Origin: Palaemon carinicauda
Lineage: Eukaryota; Arthropoda; Malacostraca; Decapoda; Palaemonidae
Reading direction: 5' to 3'
DNA: 64,000 bases
Assembly (NCBI RefSeq): GCF_036898095.1
Contig: NC_090768.1
Coordinates: 54,034,434 to 54,098,433 of the forward strand
Positions 34,256 through 46,255 of the stretch are shown here, in pieces. The translations under genes and the position numbers were made by a program. A model generated the notes under the pieces. That model worked only from the letters and a program-made list of their open reading frames with translations. It had not been told where the DNA came from and did no database searches. Every line of letters starts with the position of its first letter. Within the stretch, counting starts at the first letter, position 1.

Positions 34256-34597
34256 CGAAATCGCTATAGAAATAGGAATGAGCGCCATCTTGGAAAATCG
34301 TAATAGTACGGGAGAAAGGGCAACCTTGATAACGGCTCGACCTTCAGTTTCGCCACTCTTCCCCCTCGAAACGAAAACGGTATTCGGAGTGAAGATTGCC
34401 ATGTGTCGTATCAAGATATACGTCCCCTGATATTATGCGATATTCTTAAGAGAAATTTTAAGGATATTTGCACCAGGAGTTAAGAGTTCTGGAGACCTAA
34501 AGGTCAATTCTCTGGGAATATCACTGCAGATAAATATCCCTTAGAAAGCTACCAATAGGAACCTTCCATCAGGACAACATGGCTTGAGCCCAAAAAA

Positions 34598-35240
34598 CAA
34601 TGGTTTGATGTTAGTGTCCTCCTAGAAGAGCTCATTAGATATGAAATGGTATCAACACACTTAAAGTTGCTCTTAGAGTGCTTAACATTCAAGCTAAAAC
34701 CACCACTTTCCTCTCAATCAAGTTGTCTAAATGAGTGGGTTAAGGTTACAGGAAAGAGGATTTTGCAGCAGAAGGGTCCAAAGTACAGTAAATAAAGAAA
34801 TGCAAGGCTCTACAAGAGTATCTCTTAATCTATAATGCTCTGTACACCATCAAGAACCCTTACTGAATATGAAACTAAAAACACTATAGACAAAACTTTT
34901 ACAAGTCCTAAGTTTGGGTTTGAAATACACAGGTTACCTAAAAAAAGCTAAAGAAGTAGAAAGCTTATGGAGCTCAACAGCATCAAAACAAGATTCATTA
35001 AGTGCTGGATTGGAGTTCCGGGCTGGGGTTTATCATCGTCATCATCCCTGCTATTATGAACTAACCTTTCCTATGGATTTCCCTCTCAAGTAAACAAAAG
35101 TTGACTTGTTGTGCTTTGAACTTTAATTTGGTTGGTAAGCATAGAATATTACTTTTCCATAAAAGGAACAAGGGTGCCTTCACCCTCCTCATATCAGTTA
35201 TGCAAATAACAAAATTGTACCCTACACCAGAGAGAATGTG
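34598..35240. repeat. segmental duplication segment right of DIRS-1
   Basis: Near-identical to 43651-44300: same blocks at 'gaagagctcattagatatgaaatgg' and 'gagtgggttaaggttacagg'. It begins with the remaining 37 bases of the split 640-bp repeat. No gene. Confidence 0.85.
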
Positions 35241-37195
35241 GATCACAATCATCGCTTGAAAAGGCCACCAGTGGTTGCTATTATCAGCTAGATTTCCACA
35301 ACACTTTAAAGGAATAAAAGTGGGAATTTTTTTAGTTTCAAGGATAAATGTCAATACAACCAGAGCTTTTGGAGAGAAGCAATATGAACATTGAGGAAGT
35401 TTCATAAAACACCGTAATGATCTACCAAATTTAATTTTTCTCATAAGAAATAAAATAATAAATAATTATAGACCAACTCACCTGGGGTTAGTCTTGCTTC
35501 CTCTTCAAAGGTTGATCATATTGGCATCTACCTCGCTCGGACGCTCCACTATGGTAATGCATGTCACCTCTGTTCTGGTATATCAAGCCATTGGTATTTT
35601 ATACAAGTAACCTAGGGGGATGTTCATTAGGTTAGCAATATAACAACAACAATGATTCTTCATAATTCTATTTAATCTGATAACAAAACTTGAGAGTAAC
35701 CATCATAAAGTAGGTTTAATTTCTTACCCTCCATAATGAAAAATTTCTTTAAATAACAAGATAATTTTTTTCAAGGACAGGACTAGTCTTTTACTCCCTA
35801 TAAAATTCATCCTCTTCAACCAAATAAAGAGTAACCGAAGGAAAGCTAGGAGATTGGTATTTTCATGAACACAATGTAACTTGTGAGGAATAGTAATACT
35901 GTGGAAAACTGTTCATTTGGACATTCCATCTAATCAGGAATACTCCTAGCTTCTAAAAAAAGGACTAATTATGCTACTGTAGTTCATTTATAATACCCCA
36001 GACTGGAGCACAGAAAAATGCGATACCTTCATGGAACCTAGTGAGGGGTACTACCCCATATACTCACCCATTTGCAAAAACGTTAAAACTGTGCCATCGG
36101 AAACTGACCTCTCAGAACATTCATCCAATCTCAGAAGGTGTAGAACCACTAGATATAAACGATAGTCACAATGGCTGGAAATAAATGGAAATAAAAGATC
36201 TGGGCCCCCTAATTTAAACACATGAGATTGAATTTATTAATTTGGGCCCTAAATCTGGCACCAAAACATGGGAAACTATTAACCATCCAGCATGCAAGGA
36301 AGGATGAAAACCCTGTAGTAGCAGTTTTACCAATGTTAAGGGAATTGAGGTATAGTACAGTAATAGTAGAAGACTAAAAACGATCCTGCCAAGGGCTAAA
36401 AGGAAACAGCAAAGGACCACCGATACTATGAACCCCCAAAAGCGTTATTCAAATATATACAAGGTCTGTCCTTTAATTAATTATACAGCTACAAGACATA
36501 TATTTTAGATTTAAGAATATATGTCTATAAACCAGAGTTTTTTGAGAGAAGCCACATGAACTTGGAAGTTGCATAAAACACTTCAATGACATACCATAAT
36601 CGAGTTTTCCATCAAGTAACAATAAAATGATAGCAAATAGGCAAGTAACAATGAAATTATAGCAAATAAGCTTTTCTACCATTAATCTATCACGCATTGT
36701 TGGAATTTCATAAAATAATCCAAGACCTATGATGCATAATAATTTTCACTAATTCTAATACTGTTCAGTAATAAAACTTAAACTCACCAGGGGTTAGTCA
36801 AGTTTCCTCTTCGAAGGTTGTTGATGTAGATGTCTATCAAATTTTTATTTATTAAACTTGCCATTCACCCTCACTCCACTGTCTTATCCCCCTTGCTACG
36901 GTAATGCATGACATCTCTACATTCTATGGTAATTGCCGTTTTACCCATCTAACCTAGGGGGATGTAAATTAGCTCAATAATAAGACGACAACATTACAGG
37001 CTCCTAATTAACTTTCTTAATAATAATTCTATTTAATAACAAAAAAGCGTAATCACCATCTTGAAATGGATTTAATTTATATTTCTCCATACTCGAGAAA
37101 TTGTTTTGAATAAACTGGACTAAAATTTTTCTTATCCCAATCAACTTCATCCCCTTGAACTAAAGTGGGACTAGTCAAGGGGAAACTAGGATTTA

Positions 37196-37840
37196 TGGGT
37201 AGTAGGTTAGCCTGGGCACCAGCCACCCGTTGAGATACTACTGCTAGCGAGTTATGAGGTTATATGACTGGCCAAACAGTTCTACATTGATCCTTCTCTC
37301 CGGTTACAGTTCACTTTCCCTCTGCCTACACTTACACCAAATAGTTTGGAATATTCTTTATGGACTCTCGTCTGTCCTCATACACCAGACAACACCGAGA
37401 TCACCAGACAACACCGAAATTACCAAACAATTCTTCTTCACTACACTAATTGTTCAATGGCTACTTTCCTCTTGGTAAGGGTAGAAGAAATTCTTTAGCT
37501 ATGGTAAGCAGCTCTTCTAAGAGGACACACCAAAATCAAACTATTGTTCTCTAGTCTTAGGTAGTGCCATAGCCTCTGTACCATGGTCTTCCACTGTCTT
37601 GGGTTAGAGATCTTGCTTGAAGGTACACTTGGGTACACTATTCCATCTAATTTCTCGTCCTCTTGTTTTGTTAAAAGTTTTTAAAGTTTATACAGGAATT
37701 ATTTATTTAAACGTTACTGTTCTTGAAACATGTTTTTTCCTTGTTTCCTCTCCTCACTGGGCTATTTTCTATGTGAGGACCCCGCCTTATAGCATGCTGC
37801 TTTTCCAACAAGGGTTGTAGTTTAGCAAGTAATAATAATA
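37196..37840 (-). repeat. 640-bp interspersed repeat, full-length copy
   Basis: On the minus strand it runs from 'attattattacttgctaaactacaaccc', through 'cccagtgagg', 'aacccaagacagtggaagacc', 'gactagagaacaatag' and 'gaagagctgcttaccatagc', to 'ctggtgcccaggctaacctac'. It is a non-coding, high-copy element recalled from shrimp genomes, with no RNA polymerase III promoter that I can verify. It was present before the segmental duplication, since 52900-53535 is its paralogue. Confidence 0.8.
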
Positions 37841-39479
37841 ACAATAATAGTTTTTTCATGAACACTAAGTAACTTACGAGGAATCTAACAGTAGTGAAAA
37901 ACTCTGGTCATTTAGACATTCAATCTTATCAGGAATACTCTCAACTTCTGAGAGAAGATGAATTGAACCAGTTCCTTTATAATACACAAGACTTAAGAAC
38001 TAAAAAAGCAGAGATACCTTCATGTGAGTTCGTAAAAAGGTACAACACCACACGTTCATCCCCTTGCAAACAAGTCAACAGTCCTATCGGAAACTCTGAA
38101 CTTTCAGAACATTCACCCAAGATCCCAAGTTACAGAACTACTAGATTTTAGATGCTAGTTTCCATAGCAGGAAATAAATGGCAGTAGAAGCTCTGGCCCC
38201 CAAATTCAAACACATGGGATTGAATTTATGAATTTTGGCCACAAGAAATGGCACAGAGTTATGGGAGATCATTCAGCCTCCAACATGCTAGTACAGATGA
38301 AAACCCTGCACCCAAGGGATGAAAAGACATTACAAAGGAGCAGTAACAGCATGAACCCCTATCGGGTTATTCAAATATATAAGATAGGGTCTGTACTATA
38401 GTCAATTATAGAGACAAGGCCTTTATTTATCTATTTTTTTTTTCTTTTAATAATAAATGCCAATAAGAGTTTTTGGTGAGAAGAAGTAATATGAAAATCA
38501 GGGAAGTTTCATAAAATACAACAATGACTACACCTAATTTTCCCATCAAGTAATAATAAAATGATAGCAAAGAATCTGTTCAAGCATTAACTTATTATGC
38601 ATTATTGGAGTTTCATAAAATAATTCAAGACAATGCATAACTGATATTAATTTTAATACAAGTAACTAAACATATTTCAATGATCACCATGGTTTAATCT
38701 TTTTTCCCTCTCAGAAGGTTGTTCACACAGACTATTTTTTTCTTTCAAACTTACCAATCTCCATCACTCCACTGTTTCATTCGCCACAACAATAGTGCAT
38801 GTCATCTCTGAATTCTATGGCAATTGCAGTTTTATCCATGCAACCTATGGAAATTAAATTATATCAATATTAAAATAACATTACAGGGTCCTCATTAACT
38901 TTCTTCGTAATAATTTATTTAATCCCATAACAAAACGGTAATCCTTACCTTGAAATAGGTTTAATTTCCCATCTTCCATACTCGACAAACTGCTTTTAAA
39001 TAACTGAACAAAAGTCTTTTACCCCAATCAACTTCATCCTCTTGAACTAAATTGAGACTAGTCAATGGGTAACTAGGATACTAGTATTTTCATGAACACA
39101 AGGTAACTTATGAGGAATCTTAAAGGTACCTTCATGTGAATTTGTTAAGAGGTACTACACCACATATTCACTCCCCTTGTAGATAAGTTAAACAGTCCCA
39201 TTGGAAACTCAACTTTCAGATCATTCACCCAAGATCTTAAGTTACAAAACCACTTGTAGGAGATGCTAGTCACCATAGCTGGGAATAAATGGCAATAGAA
39301 GCTGTGGCCCCTTAATTCAAACACACAGGATTGCATTTATCAATTTTTGTCACAATACCTGGCACTGTGGCGTGGGAGACCATTCAGCCTGTATGGTGCT
39401 AGTAGGAATGAAAACCCTGTTGTTGCAGTATTTTCAAGGAAGAGGGAATCAAAGCATAGTAGAACGCTAAAAAAAAATA

Positions 39480-39487
<8 letters not shown>

Positions 39488-39551
<64 letters not shown>
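39488..39551. repeat. (GA)n microsatellite, about 32 units
   Basis: An uninterrupted run of GA between an A-rich stretch and 'gcacccaaaggatg'. The paralogous position in duplication copy 2 (about 55150) holds poly(A) instead. Confidence 0.97.
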
Positions 39552-39552
<1 letters not shown>

Positions 39553-39640
39553 ACCCAAAGGATGAAAGGATACTAGTTGAATCGATAGCATGAACCCCCC
39601 CAGCGTTACTCAAATTTATATGACAGGTTCTGTCCTAGAC

Positions 39641-42013
39641 CATAGTAAAAAAGACAAAAGTCCTTTTGTTCACACCAAAGAATAGAACCCTTAGGAAATT
39701 CATCAGTTGGTTTGACCAGAGCTTCAAAAACTTTCTTATCACATTTTAATAAAAATTTGTATTTTTTTCTAACTATACAGACCAAAGTTCTTTCATATGA
39801 GAATTGATTTGAGCACAATTGTAATTCACAGTTAAAATGTACGAAAAGTTGGCAATAGATGGTAGTTAGCGGCTAGCAAGGGCAGGCTCTGCCTCCTTTA
39901 CCAGTAGACTAAACAGTCACATTGATTGCATCTGGGACTTTAGGGGTAAGGTAAAGGTGGGAAGTTCAAAGGACTCGGGTTTGTAGTAAGGGAAAATACA
40001 AATAATTTTAAATTTTTCATTTGTTCTTATACAAATACAAACCACCTTCTTTCAACAAGACTCAAAGGTAGGTAGAAGTCCATATTAAACTAGCTGGTTA
40101 TAATACTGGGATAGCTATGCTTAGACCGGATAAGGTGCGGAGCGTAGCCTCCTAGACATCTCAAGGATAAAGCAATTAAAGCTGTTATACTGTACAAGAA
40201 AATCTTGAAAACAAACAGTGAATCTTTTGGGGCAAAATCAAATTAACAAATGGGTTTTATCTGGACGTATTTCATCCTCCCCCTCGTAAAAGGATCATGG
40301 AATGAACACTTCATTTTAACAGGAATAGAAATGCTGCTAGCTATCAGTCAAGTTTTAACTATTGTCTATTCAGCAACAGTAAACATGGGGTTCCAACTGC
40401 TATACCTAAAAGGAAGGGAAAAAGAGGAAAGGGGTCAGGCCCATTCACTCATCTTAGGCTTACACTTTAAGTTTCATTTTAAAACGAGATACTTTTAGGT
40501 CCTGTAAAGAAGCCGAAGTCAGTACACTACTTGATGAGCAGCAATCCCTGATTCTAGTGAAAATTCATTCAGAGGATTGCGTGTGCATTCCCGCAATTAA
40601 TGCACAGTAAAGGTTTTTAAAGGAAGTCTGACGAATCCATACTCTGTCTAAATTTTAAGCACTAGGTTTTTCTTGAAGGCTCGAGTAGCACCACCTATGA
40701 TCTCGGTACTCATTGGTGTGCACCCTAGCTTGGTCTTATGCATTTGGGATTTAGGGCGTAAAGCTCAAATGTTAAAGAACAGGTTCTGTAACCTAGAGCC
40801 TTAGTCCCCTTATGGGTCACCAAACTAATACTCCAGGTCATTAGTTATATCACTAATCAAAGAAACTGTAAATTATGAAAATCTGAAATCAGTGATTAAC
40901 ACACTGAGTTTTGCTACAAAGTCGGGAACCAATGCTAGAAGGACCAGTCTCCAGTACTCAGAGTGAAAGAACAAATACTAAAAATTTTAAAACAAATTTT
41001 TATTTTTCCAAACTATACAAAACAGGTCATTTACAGTATATGGGTTACTCGTAGTCTTGTTTTCTCTACGACCAGACGATAAAAGAAAAAGGGTTTAATT
41101 GCATTCTTTAAGTTGCAAAGCCATCACTGTGTATGGTGTAAGACACCTGTACATGATGCTATCCACTCTCTCCTGGTCAAAGACTTGTGGGACAGAAGTA
41201 TAGACTCCCAACTCAGACTGGGGTTCCATTATTGAAGTAGGGTAGAAGGTTTCTTACCCTCCTTTACCTCTAAAGGCTTGTGAAGGGACATCACCTGAAC
41301 AGATCATCATTCTATGCTCTAATGACTGCAATTCATTCGAGATAAGATATCTTGTGCCTATTATTCATTCCCATTGAACCACTCTCTGGACCACCCATGG
41401 GACTTTTCCGGGAGGATATCTCTACCTGGTTGGATTGTGGACATATGATTTATCGTCATTGCAAGGGGGGGGGGTAGGGGGTATAATCTGAGATTTGTTG
41501 TAAACTCTATAATAGCAGCGCCTAGAGCTTTCTCTGGCTGAACGATAATCCTGACCGAATCATGGCCGGTTTCTGTTTTTGTCCTACTCTAATAGGCATG
41601 GAAGGAGAGTACAAATTAAAAAAAATGCATAGTTTTGGATAGCTTTGGGGGGACCCCTTTAGTTAAAAGGAAACCATGCTCGTGAAAATTTGTTGAGGAT
41701 TGAAAACTCTCATCTTCCAACAAGGTTGCTTCATGACCAAGGAGAAAAGCTGTCTCAACTCAAGGGTCCCTCCACAATGTCTCTTTGAAAAAGCATGTTT
41801 ATTCTTTACTATCATGGTTATTGTCCCAAGACCTTGCTCACGGCAAGAATCTTTATCAAGTACCAGCTCAAGATCTCCCACTGTATAGTCGACACTAATC
41901 TGAATACTATGGGCAACGTCTATTGTAAATAAAGTTTCAGGGAATTTACAACATGAAAAACTAAAGGGAGGCTCTTGCAAAATAGCAGGAGATTAGTCTC
42001 CAACTCCTGTTGG
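39641..42013. other. non-coding part of duplication copy 1
   Basis: No gene. Possible MITE at 39745-40010 (ends 'aatttgtattttt' and 'aaaatacaaat', a short inverted pair). A run of G is at about 41466-41473. Everything here has a paralogue at 55280-57623. The minus-strand frame 41663-41980 is present in both copies (PPFSFSCCK and following) but has no domain I recognise. Confidence 0.5.
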
Positions 42014-43289
42014 GATTAGACAGTAAAAATCTTGTTTCCTGTGACAAGAAAAAAAACTATCCCATGGGAGGAAATCTACTCCCTACAGAACTTGCATGGT
42101 AACTCTCTTAAACATCTTTCGTCTAGGCAAGTAGGACAAACAGGATTTGTATTTATGTCTGTCCAGCTCATAAGGATGCCATAAAGATTGCTATCCCCTT
42201 CTGGATAAAAATGTAAATACAGAGATTTCCTGGACATAAAGCACTCGGCTGTAACTCACAGATAATACAAGTCATGAGCCCTAAACACTAAATGGGTAAG
42301 ATTTTAATGCAAGAGGCTCGATTGTAGAGCATAAACTCATCACTTCACAAACAGCAGAGTTGTGGGGCAGGTAATGCACGCAAGAGTCCTCTTGCTACAT
42401 GAATATGGTTGCCTAGTAACCAAGCATGGTGCAATCAAACCAATTTTCTTTGACTGGCCGGTCATATAAAACACAACTAGGAGTAACCCTATGTAAAGGA
42501 CTCTTTAGTTTGTAAAGTATCTGCATAGGAATAAAAACAAATTCTTTGCATGGCCTACACTAATACAAGCAGCATTAGCTTTCTAGGTGGCAGATTGATT
42601 TGGAGTTTTCAGGCATCAGGACATCCAAGGTCATTGATGCAAATATAATTTATTATAAATGGAGAACAGGTAATTAAATTCTCCATAACTGATAATAAAA
42701 TATTGGGCCTCGCATTTGCTAAAATGTCAGCCCATAAAGGATGTCTACCATTCAAATCTCCTAGTAAGATAAAAGGTTGAGGGAGTTGTTAATTCACCTC
42801 TACTAAATTATCATACAACATGTCATCATTTGGAGGTACGTAAATAAAGCACTTTGTGTATTTTCTCCCTATATCTTTATGTATAATCACTGCCTGCAGA
42901 GGTGTATAGGAGACTTCCACTATGGCTCACTGCTTGTTGATCATATGGTGTCCTATAGCTAACATACTCTCAAGGACAAGGGGTATTAGCATCAAGCTTG
43001 CTCTCATATAGACATACAGTTATAGGGGTGTCCTCATGAATGAGGCATAAAAGTTCTTCATATTTTCCCCTTAAACCCTGACAATTCTATTGCAAAAATC
43101 AAGAAAAAACTTAAGGTTTATTTCTGGAAGACATCTTGGATGAGGTCTTCCCACTGGCAGTTTTTTATTTAACATTATTTCCTCCAGGCTTCTTTAAAGG
43201 GGTTCAAGATGCAAGCTTCCTCTTTTCTGTCCACACTACAATTTGTAACATTTGATTTATGACATTTACAGTTTACACAAATGGTCACT
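42014..43289. other. unshared spacer between the two duplication copies
   Basis: Holds a reverse-orientation relative of 23880-24030 (42320-42460) and a LINE endonuclease fragment (42640-43110). Nothing else recognised. Confidence 0.5.
42640..43110 (-). pseudogene. LINE endonuclease domain fragment
   Basis: On the minus strand, broken frames read IYVPPNDDMLYDNLVEVN then PQPFILLGDLNGRHPLWAD. The G-D-x-N-x-x-H-x-x-W box is the apurinic-type endonuclease core of I/Jockey-type LINEs (compare GDFNAKHTLWG in the intact LINE at 61.1 kb). Upstream, a decayed part contains YASFMRTPL. At least three stops in about 470 bases. An old, truncated copy from a different family than the intact LINE. Confidence 0.65.
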
Positions 43290-43369
43290 GCAAGGGAGCA
43301 CTAACATTACAAACCCCCACAATGTTAACCATCAAATACATTGGTCCAAGGGAATTATTATTATTATTA

Positions 43370-43687
43370 CCTGCTAAGCTACAACCCTAGTAGGAAAAGG
43401 AGGGTGCTCTAAGCCTAGGGGGCCCAACAGGGAAAATAGCCTAGTCAGGAAAGGACACAAGGAAAAAAATGTTTCAAGAAAAGTAACAGCATTGAAATAA
43501 ATATTTCCTTTATAAACAATTGAAACTATTAACAAAACAAGGAGAGAAATTAGATAGAATAGTGCCCAAGCGTACCCTGAAGCAGGAGAACTCAAACCCA
43601 AGACAGTAGAAGACCATGGTACAGATGCTATGGCACAAACCAAGACTAGAGAACAATGGTTTGATTTTAGTGTCCTCCTAGAAGAGC
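43370..43687 (+). repeat. 640-bp interspersed repeat, uninterrupted partial copy
   Basis: From 'cctgctaagctacaaccctag' to 'gtcctcctagaagagct'. It shows the intact join 'gactagagaacaatggtttg' that DIRS-1 disrupts in copy 1, and so serves as the empty-site reference. Confidence 0.8.
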
Positions 43688-44370
43688 TCATTAGATATGA
43701 AATGGTATCCACACACTTAAAGTTGCTCTTAGAGTGCTTAACATTCAAGCTACAACCACCACTTTCCTCTCAATCAAGTTGTCTAAATGAGTGGGTTAAG
43801 GTTACAGGAAAGAGGATTTTGCAGCAGAAGGGTCTAAAGTACAGTAAATAAAGAAATGCGAGGCTCTACCGGAGTATCTCTTAATCTGTAATTCACTGTT
43901 CACCATCAAGAACCCTTACTGAATATAATACTAGAAACACTATAGACAAAACTTTAACAAGTCTTAAGTTTGGGTTTGAAATAGACAGGTTACCTAAAAA
44001 GCTAAAGAAATAGAGAGCTTATGGAGCTCACCAGTATCAAATCAAGATTCATTAAGTGCTGGATTGGAGTTCCAGGCTGGGGTTTATCATCGTCATCATC
44101 CATGCTATTATGAACTAGCCTTTCCTATGGATTTCCCTCTTAAGTAAATAAAAGTTGACTTGTTGTGCTTTGAACTTTAATTTGGTTGGTAAGCATAGAA
44201 TATTACTTGTCCATAAAAGGAACAGGGGTGCCTTCGCACTCCTCATATCAGTTATGCAAATCACAATAACGTACCCTACACTAGAGAGAGAATGTGGATC
44301 ACAATTGCCTAGAAAAAACCCAAGAACATCTAAATGGCAGTTATTAACAAATTAAGAAGACATTTTTAAA

Positions 44371-44478
44371 TGTTTAGCACTTTAAAAAACCTGAATTTTA
44401 ACAATCTGAAGTTGACAGTCTGAAAAGAAAGTAAGTGTCACTTGAAAAGGCAGACCTGTTTCAATGTTTAGCACTAAG
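44371..44478. repeat. about 95-bp repeat unit at left flank of DIRS-2
   Basis: The block 'atgtttagcactttaaaaaacctgaattttaac...cttgaaaaggc' (44370-44452) recurs around DIRS-2. Its start ('atgtttagcacta') lies just left of the element at 44464-44477 and the rest ('aaaaacctgaattttaac...cttgaaaaggcc') just right of it at 50894-50962. A tandem pair existed before insertion and the element landed in the second unit. Confidence 0.7.
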
Positions 44479-44726
44479 AAAAATGTTATTTTTATAATAA
44501 AATAAATTTTTGAATATACTTCCACGGTGATTATATAAGCTGCAACTCTGTTGCTCGACAGAAAACTCTACGTTAAAAATCCGCCAGCGATCGCAATGCA
44601 GGTAGGGGGTGTACTTCAACAGCGCCATCTGTCGTGCAGGTACTCGGTACTCAATGTAAACACAGAACTCAATTTTCTCCTCGGTCCACTGGGTCTCTAT
44701 TGGGGAGGAAGGGAGGGTCCTTTAAT

Positions 44727-44817
44727 ATATAATCACCGGGTAAGTATATTCAAAAATTTATTTTATTATAAAAATAAAATTTTTCAATATTAAACTTAGG
44801 CGGTGATTATATAAGCT
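44727..44817. repeat. DIRS-2 internal complementary region
   Basis: 'tatataatcacc..gtaagtatattcaaaa' onward is the reverse complement of the element's left end (44479-44545). It continues without gap into 'caatattaaacttag.cggtgattatataagctg', the complement of the right end (50860-50895). Same architecture as in DIRS-1. Confidence 0.85.
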
Positions 44818-45269
44818 GATTCACACCCAGGGGGGTGGGTAGAGACCAGCAATAATTGTTTACAATATTATGAGCTAAGGATTTTTTATTTCATTTTAGC
44901 AGTTATTCAAAATAACAAACATAAAATAAATAAGTACCTGGTAAGGAAGTCGACTTGAACAATTACTCTGCCTTTTTAAGTACGTCTTCCTTACGGAGCC
45001 TCGCGATCCTCTTAGGATGCTGAGCGACCCCTAGGATCTGAAGTATCAAGGGTTGCAACCCATACAACAGGACCTCATCAAAACCTCTAATCTAGGCGCT
45101 TCTCAAGAAATGACTTTGACCACCCGCCAAATCAAGTAGGATGCGAAAGGCTTCTTAGCCTTCCGAACAACCCAAAAACAATATTAAAACATTTCAAGAG
45201 AAAGATTAAAAAGGTTAAGGAATTAGGGAATTGTAGTGGTTGAGCCCTCACCCACTACTGCACTCGTTG

Positions 45270-46255
45270 CTACGAATGGTCCCAGAGTGTAGCAGTTCTC
45301 GTAATGCTTTTCCAATAGGTTGCGTCCATTATACTTTGCAGAGATCTATTTTGTTTAAAGGCCACGGAAGTTGCGACAGCTCTAACTTCGTGTGTCCTTA
45401 CCTTCAGCAAAGCTTGGACTTCCTCATTCAGCTGGGAATGAGCTTCTCGTATTAACAGTCTGATAAAATAGGATAAAGCATTCTTTGACATAGGCAAAGA
45501 TGGTTTCTTAACATAACACCATAAAGCTTCAGACGGGCCTCGTAAAGGTTTAGTTCGTTTTAAATAGAACTTAAGAGCTCTTACAGGACATAAGACTCTT
45601 TCTAGTTCATTTCCAACCATACAATAAGTTTGGAATATCGAACGATATTGGCCAAGGCCGAGAAGGCAGCTCGTTTTTGGCTAGAAAACCAAGTTGTAGA
45701 ACATGTAGCCGTTTCGGATGAGAATCCGATGTTCTTGCTGAAGGCATGAATCTCACTGACTCTTTTAGCTGTGGCTAAGCATACCAGGAAAAGAGTCTTT
45801 AAGGTGAGATCTTTCAGGGAGGCTGATTGTAGCGGTTCGAACCTGTCTGACATAAGGAATCTTAGTACCACGTCTAAATTCCAACCAGGTGTAACCCAAC
45901 GACGCTCCTTCGCCGTCTCAAAAGACTTAAGGAGGTCCTGTAGATCTTTATTGTTGGAAAGATCTAAGCCTCTGTGACGGAAGACTGATGCCAACATGCT
46001 TCTGTAACCCTTGATAGTGGGAGCTGAAAGAGATCGTTCTTTCCTCAGATATAAGAGGAAGTCAGCTATTTGAGTTACAGAGGTACTGGTCGAGGATACG
46101 GATACTGACTTGCACCAGTTTCGGAAGATTTCCCACTTCGATTGGTAGACTCTAAGGGTGGATGTTCTCCTTGCTCTAGCAATCGCTCTGGCTGCCTCCT
46201 TCGAAAAGCCTCTAGCTCTCGAGAGTCTTTCGATAGTCTGAAGGCAGTCAGACGA
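45270..46255 (-). pseudogene. DIRS-2 tyrosine recombinase
   Basis: Readable in frame from about 46250 (LSRARGFSKEAARAIARARR, SKWEIFRNWC, the core-binding domain with SVTQIADFLLYL and IKGYRSMLASV) to VCLATAKRVSEIHAFS, which contains the first catalytic Arg. A frameshift near 45610 moves the rest to frame 45620-45270: RVLCPVRALKFYLKRT, RTHEVRAVATSVAFKQN (H-x-x-R) and ATYWKS. The nucleophile Tyr segment that should follow is not in frame; another frame gives the family-typical TLGPFVA tail, so a small deletion has destroyed the active Tyr. Confidence 0.88.

Larger units (their letters stand above)
26431..34597 (-). mobile_element. DIRS-like retrotransposon DIRS-1, nearly full length, decayed
   Basis: An 8.17-kb element on the minus strand with DIRS gene order from right to left: ORF1, reverse transcriptase, RNase H, tyrosine recombinase. 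The ends are inverted repeats of roughly 300 bp (about 26471-26780 against 34256-34585). Inside the left end an internal complementary region (26882-26962) consists of the complement of the left end joined to the complement of the right end, the hallmark of DIRS elements. It interrupts a copy of the 640-bp repeat. Comparison with the unoccupied copy at about 43650 shows no target-site duplication, as expected for recombinase-mediated insertion. Stops and frameshifts in all ORFs make it non-autonomous now. Confidence 0.92.
35340..39640. repeat. three diverged 1.2-kb tandem units (plus an inserted repeat)
   Basis: The same series of blocks recurs three times in order. (i) 'agagttttt.gagagaag..atatgaa...gaagtt.cataaaac' at 35350, 36530 and 38466. 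(ii) A 'ctcacctggggttag...cctctt..aaggttg' block at 35478, 36784 and about 38690. (iii) 'ttttcatgaacac' with 'gaggaat' at about 35860, 37855 and 39090. (iv) 'gcatg...gatgaaaaccctg' with a closing 'atgaaccccc' at 36280, 38290 and 39400. Units are about 1.17, 1.29 (without the 640-bp insertion) and 1.17 kb. They are much more diverged than the segmental duplication, so they are older. No coding frame persists between units. Confidence 0.7.
26060..42013. repeat. segmental duplication, copy 1 (interrupted by DIRS-1)
   Basis: With the DIRS-1 insertion removed, 26060-26430 plus 34598-35240 matches 43290-44300, and 35240-42013 matches 50947-57623 at an offset of 15.63-15.70 kb. Matches are very close over long stretches, with small indels, including shared copies of the 640-bp repeat. 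The two copies are in the same orientation, separated by 1.3 kb of unshared DNA. Similarity stops at 42013/57623. Confidence 0.88.

Noticed and set aside
39340..39591. Frame with long Ser-Leu or Arg-Glu dipeptide run
   Set aside because: Translation of the (GA)n microsatellite.
41663..41980. 105-codon minus-strand frame repeated at 57291-57593
   Set aside because: Present twice only because of the segmental duplication; no start context, splice partners or domain found.
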